Shown here: one piece after another, positions 34,061 to 42,921 of the stretch
Layout: each line of letters opens with the position of its first letter
Numbering within the stretch: the first letter of the stretch is position 1
Source: Bacteroidota bacterium
Lineage (GTDB): Bacteria > Bacteroidota > Bacteroidia > B-17B0 > Aurantibacillaceae
Assembly (NCBI GenBank): GCA_018267825.1
Contig: JAFDXR010000003.1
Location: forward strand, 390,952-454,951
Length of the DNA: 64,000 bases
Direction of reading: 5' to 3'
The notes under the pieces: model-generated
Told to the model about the DNA's origin: nothing
What the model saw: the letters and a program-made list of their open reading frames with translations, nothing else
Databases searched by the model: none
Position numbers and translations under genes: made by a program

Positions 34061-35782
34061 ATGAAAACTCCATCTTATTTGCTACTAGCTTTTATTTTAT
34101 GCTTGTCCGGTGCGAATGGACAAAATGACTCACTTACAACAAGAAAAACAGGTGTTAAATTTCCGGAAAACAAAAAGGAGTATAAAGCCGATTTGAACGA
34201 ATCAAATGGAAGTTATAATCAAGGCGACTCTAAGAAAACAGCCCAGGTGATGGCTCCTTCCAACGATAATTGTTCCGGTGCTACCGTACTTACGATTAAC
34301 GGTGGTTGTACGGCAGGAACAACATCGGCGGCTACAGCCTATGAAACCAACGAATGCACGGATTATTTCACCTATAACTATGGCAAGTCCTATCGAACCA
34401 CATGGTATCGTTTCAATACAGGTTCCAATACCTCTTTGAACCTGGCATGGATTTATACAAATTCTCCAAGTTGTCCTCCCTCTATTTCCATTTTCGGCCC
34501 CTTTAATGCGGGATCGGGTTGTGTACCAAACTGTACGGTACTTTATGGCTACGCAGATCCTCAAACCGGAGACCCCGGATTTCACGCTGCACTTACCGGC
34601 TTAACGGCTAATAAAGATTATCTGATCCAGATCGGTTCACCTATTGGAAATGGCTTTGGCTGGTCATGCGGCGCTACTGCCTCAGATCTGACCTATTGTG
34701 TGGGTATTTATACAAAAACAGCAAACGATGATCCAAGCACACCCACCATCTTATCGTCGTGCGGGGCGGCATTCAACGGTTCCAACATAGGATATGTGCA
34801 ATACAACCCGTCTGCTCCTGGCAACCTGGATAATAACGCATCCACTACCTGCTCGGGTTGTACCTCCGGTTACGATGTACCTTACGCTGTAAATAACGAC
34901 TCCTGGTTTCAGTTCTGCCCGGCTAATGCCAGCACATGGAACATCACCCTGAATAATATAAACAGCTGTGTATTGCCTAATACGGTAGTAGCCGGCCAGC
35001 AGCAAAATGGCGTACAAATGAGCCTTTTAACCGGTTCGATCACTGCTTTAACCAATCTGCAAAATGCTACCTATGGCGGTTTTAATAATATTCCACAGGG
35101 TCAGTCATGGACTTCCTCTAACTTTTCGGCCACGGCAGGACAATGTTTCTACCTCATTGTAGATGGCTTTGCCGGCGATCAGTGTAACTACAGTTTCACG
35201 CTGAATAACGTATCAGGCGGTTGTGTAATCCTTCCGATTGAGCTTGTTAAATTCAACGCCGATTTCGAGGGCACGCAGGTAAAGCTGAGCTGGCAGACAG
35301 CTACTGAAACAAACAGTGACTTCTTCACCGTTCAGAAAAGCACCGACGGCACCAATTTCAGCAACATAGGCCTTGTGAAGGCTGCAGGCAATAGTAATGT
35401 ACCAATCGATTACTCGCTTATAGACACTCAACCGGTTCATGGCGTGAATTATTACCGCCTGCTCACGACCGATAAAAACGGGAAACTGCACGAATCAAGC
35501 ATTGTTTATGCTGTGTATCGTTCCGATAATAAACCTGGCATCGAACTGTTCCCCAACCCTGCCAGCGAATCTGTAAAACTGAAATTCACTGATTTTACAG
35601 CGCGTTTTGTGCAAGGCGAAATTTATGATCACACCGGCCACCTGCTTCAGACCAGTAGTTTCGACCTGCTGCAGGGGTCAGAGCAGAATGTAGATATATC
35701 AGCGCTTCAAAGCGGTATTTATTTTATAAAAGTATCTGACGGAAAATCAGTTTATAAAACAACTTTTGTAAAATCTGAGTAG
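34061..35782 (+). CDS. Secreted T9SS type A sorting domain protein, cysteine-rich
   Basis: A 573-residue exoprotein from the ATG at 34061, chosen because MKTPSYLLLAFILCLSG starts the signal peptide and a -7 element lies directly before; an ATG at 34037 would add eight residues. After a linker come two domains of about 150 residues, each opening with a small-residue/Cys motif (DNCSGATVLTINGGC and STPTILSSCGAAF) and containing a SWFQF- or TWYRFN-like strand, as in repeated adhesive domains of Bacteroidota exoproteins. A segment with LPIELVKFNADFEG starts an Ig-like domain, and a T9SS domain (IELFPNPASESVKLKF onward) ends the protein. The many cysteines suggest disulfides. Confidence 0.86.
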   Translation: MKTPSYLLLAFILCLSGANGQNDSLTTRKTGVKFPENKKEYKADLNESNGSYNQGDSKKTAQVMAPSNDNCSGATVLTINGGCTAGTTSAATAYETNECTDYFTYNYGKSYRTTWYRFNTGSNTSLNLAWIYTNSPSCPPSISIFGPFNAGSGCVPNCTVLYGYADPQTGDPGFHAALTGLTANKDYLIQIGSPIGNGFGWSCGATASDLTYCVGIYTKTANDDPSTPTILSSCGAAFNGSNIGYVQYNPSAPGNLDNNASTTCSGCTSGYDVPYAVNNDSWFQFCPANASTWNITLNNINSCVLPNTVVAGQQQNGVQMSLLTGSITALTNLQNATYGGFNNIPQGQSWTSSNFSATAGQCFYLIVDGFAGDQCNYSFTLNNVSGGCVILPIELVKFNADFEGTQVKLSWQTATETNSDFFTVQKSTDGTNFSNIGLVKAAGNSNVPIDYSLIDTQPVHGVNYYRLLTTDKNGKLHESSIVYAVYRSDNKPGIELFPNPASESVKLKFTDFTARFVQGEIYDHTGHLLQTSSFDLLQGSEQNVDISALQSGIYFIKVSDGKSVYKTTFVKSE

Positions 35783-35787
35783 ATTTG
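35780..35787 (+). promoter_or_regulatory. -7 element of pabB overlapping the upstream stop codon
   Basis: TAGATTTG matches TAnnTTTG, with its TAG being the stop of the T9SS gene. It ends 4 bases before the pabB ATG at 35792. No TTG at -33 distance is seen. Confidence 0.4.
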
Positions 35788-35791
35788 CAGG

Positions 35792-36919
35792 ATGCCATCG
35801 CTTCTGCAGGACACTATACATACGGCTCCCTTTTTTTTTCTCTTTCATGGTAATCATCAGCCGGGATTTGACTCATTTTATTTTTCCGGTGAAGTTGTCC
35901 CGGAGCCAATACCGGGTGAAACCTATGGCATTATTGTTCGCTACCCGGCCCATGAAACAGATGCTGCCAACCGACTGAAATTATTCCGCCCGGAGCTTTG
36001 TACTTATATAAAAGCGAATACCCTTCATTGTTTCACTTCATTGCCCGAAACAGACGCCAGTCAAACCGCAGCCCCCATTGTATTAAAGCCTGCCTTAAGC
36101 AAGGCAGCTTATATTGAAAAAGTGGAGGCGCTCAAAAAACACATCCACCTGGGAGACATTTACGAGGTAAACTTCTGCATGGAATTTTCTTCTGAACAGG
36201 TGGAGTTGAATCCCCTGGAGTTGTATAAAACGCTAAACAGTATGTCAGAAGCGCCTTTCTCGGCACTTGTAAAGCTTGGTAGTACTTACATGATCTGCAG
36301 TAGTCCTGAACGCTTTCTGAAAAAAGAAGGCGCGCACCTGTTTTCCCAACCCATTAAAGGCACAGCAAAACGTGGTCGGAATGAAACTGAAGATAAAACA
36401 CTGCAAGAACAGCTTCGCAACAGCCTGAAAGAACAAACCGAAAATGTGATGATCGTCGATGTAGTCAGGAATGACCTGTCGAAACTGGCAACCAAAGGAA
36501 GTGTAAAGGTTGATGAACTTTTTGGAATCTATTCATACAAACAGGTTCACCAAATGGTAAGTACTGTTTCGTGTACACTGAAAACCGGTACATCCTTTAC
36601 CGATATTATGCAGGCGACATTCCCGATGGCCAGCATGACCGGTGCACCAAAGCAAAGAGCCTGCGACCTGATCCGTCAATACGAAGTCAGTGACCGCGAT
36701 TTATATTCGGGCGCTCTTGGTTTTATGAATGCCAACGGTGACTTCGATCTGAATGTGGTGATCCGTACTATCATTTATAACAGCGAAACGAAGCGGGTAT
36801 CCTTTCATGTAGGCAGTGCAATTACTGCCATGTGCGATGCTACCGAAGAATACGATGAATGTATGCTGAAGGCCGCGGCCATGGTGAAGGCATTAGGTGC
36901 ATCGTTTACACAGCTTTAA
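35792..36919 (+). CDS. pabB: Aminodeoxychorismate synthase component I (chorismate-binding)
   Basis: A 375-residue chorismate-utilising enzyme, shorter than E. coli PabB. The PIKGT motif at 187-191 puts Lys189 where ADC synthases have their covalent lysine (anthranilate synthases usually have PIAGT), so PabB is favoured over TrpE. Other family blocks are GDIYEVNF (121-128), NVMIVDVVRNDLS and FPMASMTGAPK. It makes 4-amino-4-deoxychorismate for folate synthesis with a PabA glutaminase, which is not in the window. The gene starts 9 bases after the T9SS gene and its stop overlaps the stop of the convergent gene. Confidence 0.92.
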   Translation: MPSLLQDTIHTAPFFFLFHGNHQPGFDSFYFSGEVVPEPIPGETYGIIVRYPAHETDAANRLKLFRPELCTYIKANTLHCFTSLPETDASQTAAPIVLKPALSKAAYIEKVEALKKHIHLGDIYEVNFCMEFSSEQVELNPLELYKTLNSMSEAPFSALVKLGSTYMICSSPERFLKKEGAHLFSQPIKGTAKRGRNETEDKTLQEQLRNSLKEQTENVMIVDVVRNDLSKLATKGSVKVDELFGIYSYKQVHQMVSTVSCTLKTGTSFTDIMQATFPMASMTGAPKQRACDLIRQYEVSDRDLYSGALGFMNANGDFDLNVVIRTIIYNSETKRVSFHVGSAITAMCDATEEYDECMLKAAAMVKALGASFTQL

Positions 36920-37293
36920 TTAATAAGTTCCCAATAAAGATCCCGGAATCTCTTCTTATTTGCCGCCAGACCAGTCCCGCAACCGGGCAATGTAGCGTTT
37001 TCGCACTGACCGTTTTTATAATAGAATATTTCTCCGGAAGCATTCAACCATTTGCCATAATTTATACCGTGCCTGCACTTTCCTATCATCACCGGGTGAC
37101 CCAAAGTATCAAAAGAAACACTTAAATTTTTATACCCTGGTTTTATACTATACCGAAGTGCCTCTATCTTTCCGGATGAATACAATGTATACTCCTTAAA
37201 CCGCCCAATCAAATCACTGCTCCCCCACTGCAACTGCGCAAAGGAAACAACAGGCATAAGCAAAAAAAAGAAATATATACTTCGTCTACTCAA
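36916..37293 (-). CDS. Small secreted protein with MORN-like motif
   Basis: A 125-residue exported protein starting at a TTG that overlaps the M1 peptidase stop region by eight bases; the signal peptide MSRRSIYFFFLLMPVVSFAQ supports this start. The mature part has GINYGKWLNASGEIFYYKNGQ, similar to toxin-antitoxin or MORN-like G-x-W-x-x-Y-x-x-G repeats, in one clear copy and weaker ones before (YTLYSSGKIEALRY). Three cysteines lie in the last third. Function unknown. The gene is coupled to the M1 peptidase and convergent with pabB, sharing the stop codons, with no room for a terminator. Confidence 0.75.
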   Translation of the reverse strand: MSRRSIYFFFLLMPVVSFAQLQWGSSDLIGRFKEYTLYSSGKIEALRYSIKPGYKNLSVSFDTLGHPVMIGKCRHGINYGKWLNASGEIFYYKNGQCENATLPGCGTGLAANKKRFRDLYWELIN

Positions 37294-39700
37294 TTACAAT
37301 CTTCTGTGAAGTCACTACCTGGCTGTTTTCTCTCACTGTAAGCGTATATACACCAGCGGCAAGTCCTTTCAATGGTAGTGTATTTTCCTTGGACGGTAAA
37401 GTCTGGCTATACACCAGTTTACCATCGGTGCTCTGAATTTCAGCTGTCATGTTCTTTGGGCTTTGCACGTTTTTCAGTACAATATGTATTTCATCATTAG
37501 CAGGATTCGGAAAAACCTGGATACTTTCTTTGTCTTTTTGTTTTTCATTGATGCCAATCAGTACATCACTTTTACCATTGGCAAATACATACTCTCCGAA
37601 TTTCAATGTATCCAGAGTGAAAAAGCCTGTTTTCGAACTTATTTTATAGCGTGTGTAATTTTTCACTTCATGCCAGTCGTCTGCAGTATTGCGGCGATAT
37701 AACACGATCATACTATCGGCATTGGCAGCCACCAGGCAGGTATCCAAGTTTGGCAGGCCGGATGTTTTTCCGCCATCATAATTCAAACGTAGCTTGCTCA
37801 CAAATCCGGTTGAAAGTATACCATCTATTTTCCAGTAATGCTGTGTATTAAGCCGGTAATTTTTTGTATTCACTTTGACAGGATCGGGTGCAGCAAAATT
37901 GTGCTCCACGCGGATGAATGATGAGTCCAGGCCTTTATCGGAAACCATGAGCAAAACCTTTCCGAAGGTATACGTTACATTGGATACTGTTTTAATGATT
38001 TTGTATTCCGATGAGATCGCATCGCTTATTTTATTATCGACATTGATGCCTGCGTATTTCGGAAGACCATTTGTCTGGATTGTAAAAGACTTCGTAGTGC
38101 CATTCATCACTATCGGCTTCACTTCAGGAGTCCACTGGCTGTTCATGAATGTTATTTCGAGCGGAACGTTAGAATATAATGCAGGAGCTCCGAATAATTT
38201 CTGCTTCACATAGACCACCGAAGTATAAGGCGCCGATGTACCGCTTGTCTTCACTGAATCTATCGAAAAATGCGGCCAGCCACCTGTAAGTACCCAGTTA
38301 TTGAAAAAATCAGTCAGGTTCTGACCTGATGATGTCATGAGCAAATCGCGGAACTCCAGGCTGTTCATATTCTTATATGCTTTCTGTTGCTGTACATAAT
38401 GCAAGCCGGCAAAAAAAGCAGCATCGCCCATGTAGCCTCTCAGCGTATGAGCTACATCCGCTCCTTTTTTATACACATGGTCGCCATAGGTGTATTCATG
38501 CGGCACACCGGAGATGGCACGAAAGCCTTTCTCGGAAAGGTGGGCGTGTTTTACCATATCGTCATGCACAGTGCGCACTTCATCAATATATTTCTGGTGA
38601 TTGTAGGTGAATTCAAGAAAAAGTTTTTCGCTGTAGGAGGCCATACCCTCGTTGAGCCACATATCTTCCTGTGTTTCGCAGGTTACGAGATCGCCCCACC
38701 AGTGATGTGATAACTCGTGAGCCATCAGGTCATGCTCATAAGCCAGATTGCCGATAGCAATTTGCGGATAGGCAATATTCGTAGCATGTTCCATAGCGCC
38801 GTTATTAAAAGGCACAAGGCAATAGCCAACCCGGTTCCACACATACGGACCATAATGGCTTTCGAAACCAAGAATAGCATTACTCAGGTGTACGAAACCG
38901 CTTTTCATAGAGGTGGTATCGCTTGGGCGGGCCGTCAGAATAACCGGAATATTGCCGCTGCTCACATTAATGTTCCAGTTTACCTGCGTGTAATCAGCCA
39001 CGGCCACCGATGCCAGGTAAGAAGGTATTTCCTTGTTCATGACCCAGGAACGGAGCCTGTAATTGCCGACACGAGTATCGCTCATCAGCTGCCCGTTACA
39101 ATAAGCCGGCCTGAGTGTATCTGTGATGATATTGAATTCGTATTTCGACTTCTCCACAAAATTATCGAAGCACGGAAACCATACGCGCCCATAGCAATGG
39201 GGGTCGGCACCGAAACCAACTCCGAGGTTGTAGGCGTAATTTCCGTTGAACGAAAAGCCCCCCCAGCCCGCAGGATCACCTTGCGGATGGCCATGGTAAT
39301 AAACCGTTACTGTATTTGTATCGGTTGTATTGAGTGCTGCCGGGAAGTTAACCCGCAACAAGGTATCGTTATAGGCATAAGCCAGGGCCGAGTTATTCAT
39401 CCGGATACTATCAATGGTCATTTTCAGAAGATCCAGGCGCAGGTAGGTCTGCCCGTTTATTTTCGGGGCAAAACGCACCTGTGTATTTCCTTTAAAGGTT
39501 TGTCCTGCAAAGTCTGTAATATCGAGGTTGATGGTGTATTTCAGAATATCGATGGTATCACTGCGGTGATTGGCCTGAGAATAGTAGAGCGTATAGGTTT
39601 GCGCGGCTTTTTTGGCCGACTGGCATGTATTTACCTGGGCAAAGAAAGCAACTTGCGAGGTTAGGAATACGATAAGCCAGAACTTTTTAAACAGTTTCAT
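37286..39700 (-). CDS. M1 family zinc aminopeptidase with T9SS sorting domain
   Basis: An 804-residue secreted metallopeptidase. Signal peptide 1-21. The M1 N-terminal beta domain is followed by the exopeptidase motif GAMEH at 301-305 (GAMEN in most) and the zinc site HELSHHWWG at 328-336 with Glu351 (WLNEG) as third ligand and Glu329 as base. The Asn-to-His change in GAMEN is a variation to note. A beta domain and a T9SS type A domain (VFPNPANDEIHIVL to the end) complete it. It would cleave N-terminal residues of peptides at the surface or outside the cell. A small secreted-protein gene is coupled downstream. Confidence 0.95.
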   Translation of the reverse strand: MKLFKKFWLIVFLTSQVAFFAQVNTCQSAKKAAQTYTLYYSQANHRSDTIDILKYTINLDITDFAGQTFKGNTQVRFAPKINGQTYLRLDLLKMTIDSIRMNNSALAYAYNDTLLRVNFPAALNTTDTNTVTVYYHGHPQGDPAGWGGFSFNGNYAYNLGVGFGADPHCYGRVWFPCFDNFVEKSKYEFNIITDTLRPAYCNGQLMSDTRVGNYRLRSWVMNKEIPSYLASVAVADYTQVNWNINVSSGNIPVILTARPSDTTSMKSGFVHLSNAILGFESHYGPYVWNRVGYCLVPFNNGAMEHATNIAYPQIAIGNLAYEHDLMAHELSHHWWGDLVTCETQEDMWLNEGMASYSEKLFLEFTYNHQKYIDEVRTVHDDMVKHAHLSEKGFRAISGVPHEYTYGDHVYKKGADVAHTLRGYMGDAAFFAGLHYVQQQKAYKNMNSLEFRDLLMTSSGQNLTDFFNNWVLTGGWPHFSIDSVKTSGTSAPYTSVVYVKQKLFGAPALYSNVPLEITFMNSQWTPEVKPIVMNGTTKSFTIQTNGLPKYAGINVDNKISDAISSEYKIIKTVSNVTYTFGKVLLMVSDKGLDSSFIRVEHNFAAPDPVKVNTKNYRLNTQHYWKIDGILSTGFVSKLRLNYDGGKTSGLPNLDTCLVAANADSMIVLYRRNTADDWHEVKNYTRYKISSKTGFFTLDTLKFGEYVFANGKSDVLIGINEKQKDKESIQVFPNPANDEIHIVLKNVQSPKNMTAEIQSTDGKLVYSQTLPSKENTLPLKGLAAGVYTLTVRENSQVVTSQKIVIE

Positions 39701-39797
39701 TCGACGGTTATTTAAATAAAATTAATGAAAATTTGCGTACTTCGATAGAGTAAATATTAGAATTACAATAGTATTTAATTAAAAAAGGAATCCTAAA

Positions 39798-41357
39798 ATG
39801 AACCTGATAACCAACAAAGACCTGTTTGACCTGGTAAAGTCCCTGTCCAAGTCGGAGAAGCGGTTTCTGAAACTGAATGCTGCGGCTACCAATCAACAGA
39901 AGGTTCTGATCCAGTTCTTTGACGAACTGGAAAAAGAGAAGGAATATAATGAAGAGCTTTTTATAAAACCTCACAAATCCAAACACGGTCTTTTCCAGGC
40001 TCAAAGCCAGCTTTCAGAAAGTCTTTACGACCTGATTCTGCAATGCTTACGTGGGTTTTACGCCGAAAGCAGTGCCTCCTTTACCATTAAGGATGAGATT
40101 ACCGATATTCTGAACCTTTTCGATAAGGCCCAATATAAACAATGCCGGAAGGTGCTCAATAAGTTAAAACAGGAAGCCTATAAATACGAGCGTTTTCACT
40201 TCATCCTGGAGATTATCAGTCTCGAAAAAATGCTCATTGCCGTTGAAAATCAGTTTGGCATTGTGCATACAACGATTGAAAGACTGATCACGGAAGAAAA
40301 AGCACTGATTCAGAAGGCTAAAAACCTGGGAGATTATACCATTCTGTTTTCGAAAATAAACATGATGACCCGGCAGAGCAGCAAAGCCAAAAACAAAACG
40401 GATGTTATTGCCCTCGATGATCTGCTGAATTCACCCCTGCTCAAAGACGAGGGTCTGGCACAATCCAAAAGGGCTCAGGTTATCTACCACGATTGCCGTT
40501 CAGCCCTTTTCGCCAAAAAACAGGAAAACGAGAAACGCCGTAAAGAATGCGAAGCTCTGATCCGGATCATGGATAAACATCCGGAGCTGATGGAAGAGAT
40601 GCCAAAGCGCTACCTTTCGGCGATCAATAACCTCATTGCAATTTCTTATGAAAACAGGCACTTTAAAGCCTGCCATGAATACATCAAACTGCTTCGCGAT
40701 AAAGCCGAACTGAAGGCATTCAACACAACCGATCTGCAGCTGAAAATATTCACATCGACTTACAATGCTGAGCTGATAACCTATACAGACAGTGGCAAAT
40801 ACGAAAATGCCTTACAGGCTATCAACAACATTGAAGAGGGGCTTGCCCGTTTCAAGGGAAAAATAAACAAGGAAGAAGTTTTAATCTTCTATTATAACAT
40901 TGCGCTGCTTCATGCCTATGCCGGTGAATACAGTAAAGCGCTGGATTACATCAACCTGATCCTGAGCCAGGGCGACAAGCTCCTGAGACAGGATTTGCAG
41001 TGTTTTGCGCGCATCATTAACATTGGCTTACATTATGAACTGGGCCGACTGAAACCGCTCCGCTATATTATTTCATCGGTAAAGGAATATTACAAAACGC
41101 AGCCATCACTGTTTAAAACAGAAATGCTGATTCTGAGTTATTTTGAAAAGCTGGCGGCAGAAGGGGTTACAGCCAAACAGGATGAAATTGCTTTTTTCAA
41201 AAGCTTCTATAAAGATCTGAAAGAAGTAATGAAAGATAAGCACGAACAAAGTGTGAAACTCTATTTTGACATTGAAACATACACGGAAAGCAAGCTAACC
41301 GGTAAGTCTATCAATACCCTGTTGAACGAAAAATATGAAAAGGCCTGGGTAAACTAA
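39798..41357 (+). CDS. Uncharacterised helical repeat protein, paralogue 1 of tandem pair
   Basis: A 519-residue cytoplasmic protein with no signal peptide or membrane segment. It is almost entirely helical, rich in Lys, Glu and Leu, with TPR-like helix pairs, most clearly in the last third (YYNIALLHAYAGEYSKALDYINLIL, 364-388). An N-terminal block reads DLVKSLSKSEKRFLKLN. The next gene, 21 bases downstream, encodes a paralogue with the same motifs (FILEIISLEKMLI against SILEIIELEKLLI; EYSKALDYIN against EYSKALHWIN). I know no function for this family; a regulatory or scaffold role through TPR contacts is a guess. The M1 peptidase gene is divergent. Confidence 0.85.
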   Translation: MNLITNKDLFDLVKSLSKSEKRFLKLNAAATNQQKVLIQFFDELEKEKEYNEELFIKPHKSKHGLFQAQSQLSESLYDLILQCLRGFYAESSASFTIKDEITDILNLFDKAQYKQCRKVLNKLKQEAYKYERFHFILEIISLEKMLIAVENQFGIVHTTIERLITEEKALIQKAKNLGDYTILFSKINMMTRQSSKAKNKTDVIALDDLLNSPLLKDEGLAQSKRAQVIYHDCRSALFAKKQENEKRRKECEALIRIMDKHPELMEEMPKRYLSAINNLIAISYENRHFKACHEYIKLLRDKAELKAFNTTDLQLKIFTSTYNAELITYTDSGKYENALQAINNIEEGLARFKGKINKEEVLIFYYNIALLHAYAGEYSKALDYINLILSQGDKLLRQDLQCFARIINIGLHYELGRLKPLRYIISSVKEYYKTQPSLFKTEMLILSYFEKLAAEGVTAKQDEIAFFKSFYKDLKEVMKDKHEQSVKLYFDIETYTESKLTGKSINTLLNEKYEKAWVN

Positions 41358-41378
41358 TAACGCCAAAGTATTGACACC

Positions 41379-42920
41379 ATGAAACCATCCAATCAACTAT
41401 ACGATCTTATTGTTTCCCTGACTCCAGAGGAAGAGAAAAACTTCAATACGCTTTCATCGCTGCAACAGGGTGATAAAAACTATCTGAAGCTCTTCAATTA
41501 CATTAAGCAGATGGATGCCTATGATGAGGACCTGGTGAAGGAGCATTTCAAAAAGGAAACATTTATAAAGCACCTGGCATCTGAAAAAAATCAGTTGCTG
41601 CATCACATCCTGCGCAGTTTACGCCTGCAGCGTCAGGAAACCATTGCCAGCGCCAATATCGACGAACGCATCAAAAACATCCGGATCCTTTTCAGTAAGT
41701 CGCTGTACAAACAATCGCGCAAACAACTCAGTATTGTAAAAAAAATGGCTTATGATCATGAGTTGTTTTATTCAATCCTTGAAATTATTGAGCTGGAAAA
41801 GCTACTCATTGATATGGAAGCACATTTTGGCGAGATCAATTATAAAACCATTGATGAGCTGATTGATGAGGAGAACAGCATTTTCAACAAGATCGAAAAT
41901 TACGCGGCGTATGAGGTGCTGATGGCTAAGCTTACCGGTATTTCGGCCAAGCTGATGATCGCCCGTAATAAAGAGGATATTGACGATGTGACGCGGGTGA
42001 TGAACGAAACCAAAAAAGTAACCGGGGGCAAAACACTTTCTGCCAAAGCCAGGATTCTTTCGCTTTACACAATAGGGTTATCAAGCCGGCTGCAGAATGA
42101 TATTGAGAACATGTATGAGGCCTTTACCGAAATGGTGGTGGAACTGGAAAACAAGCCGGAGCTCATATCAGAAGTACCGAAGTATTATATTGCAGCGCAT
42201 GGTTTTATTATCCGCTATTTTGCCATCAAAAAACAATATAACGACGGTTTCAAAATGATCGACAAACTGAAATCGCTTAGTCTGAATGAGATGTTCAAGG
42301 CCACCGATTTGCAGATCTCGATCTTCACGCACTCCTACATTACCGAAATGCTGCTCTATGCTTACATCGGTCAGCACGATAAAGCCAAGAACATTATCCC
42401 GATTGTTATTAAAGGACTCGATAAACATGAATCGAAAATAAACAATGAGGATCTTGTGAGGATCTACCATACGATTACGATGGTGTACTTTGGTGTGGAT
42501 GAATACAGTAAAGCCCTGCACTGGATCAACCGGATCATCAACACCAATTATGATGAGCTGAGACAGGATACAATCCGCATCTCCAAACTCATGAACCTCA
42601 TTATCCACTTTGAACTCGGTAACGAAGATTTACTGCCTTACATTTTCAAGTCGACGGTTCGTTTCATTTCAAACCAGGAAAAACAATACAAGTTTGAATC
42701 GGTATTCCTCGATTATTTCAAGAAAATTGCACTTTCCAAACGCGACAGTAAACAGAAGGAAACCTATATCAAATTTAAAGATGAATTGCAGAAGGTATTT
42801 TCCGATAAGTACGAAAAAAATGCGCTCGAATTCTTCAACTTCTATGCCTGGCTCGATTCTAAAATACACAACATCACCTTTGCAGATGCGATTAAGATCC
42901 GGAAGCAAAACATGTATTGA
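41379..42920 (+). CDS. Uncharacterised helical repeat protein, paralogue 2 of tandem pair
   Basis: A 513-residue soluble helical protein in tandem with its paralogue. The order of motifs is the same: LYDLIVSLTPEEEKNFNTL at the start, RKQLSIVKKMAYDHELFYS, LEIIELEKLLIDMEAHFGEI, ATDLQISIFTHSY and EYSKALHWIN. Similarity covers the full length but is clearly below that of a recent duplicate, so the duplication is old and both copies are kept, which suggests separate roles or a heterodimer. There is no DNA-binding or enzyme motif. It ends one base before the stop of the convergent CAP/OmpA-like gene. Confidence 0.85.
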   Translation: MKPSNQLYDLIVSLTPEEEKNFNTLSSLQQGDKNYLKLFNYIKQMDAYDEDLVKEHFKKETFIKHLASEKNQLLHHILRSLRLQRQETIASANIDERIKNIRILFSKSLYKQSRKQLSIVKKMAYDHELFYSILEIIELEKLLIDMEAHFGEINYKTIDELIDEENSIFNKIENYAAYEVLMAKLTGISAKLMIARNKEDIDDVTRVMNETKKVTGGKTLSAKARILSLYTIGLSSRLQNDIENMYEAFTEMVVELENKPELISEVPKYYIAAHGFIIRYFAIKKQYNDGFKMIDKLKSLSLNEMFKATDLQISIFTHSYITEMLLYAYIGQHDKAKNIIPIVIKGLDKHESKINNEDLVRIYHTITMVYFGVDEYSKALHWINRIINTNYDELRQDTIRISKLMNLIIHFELGNEDLLPYIFKSTVRFISNQEKQYKFESVFLDYFKKIALSKRDSKQKETYIKFKDELQKVFSDKYEKNALEFFNFYAWLDSKIHNITFADAIKIRKQNMY

Positions 42921-42921
42921 T

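Noticed and set aside
36916-37293. MORN-repeat protein as a firm call
   Set aside because: Only one clear G-x-W-x-x-Y-like unit is visible; kept as a possible motif, not a named family.
38717-39664. 315-codon plus-strand frame antisense to the M1 peptidase
   Set aside because: Overlaps a gene with clear catalytic motifs; low similarity to any protein form and no start signals.
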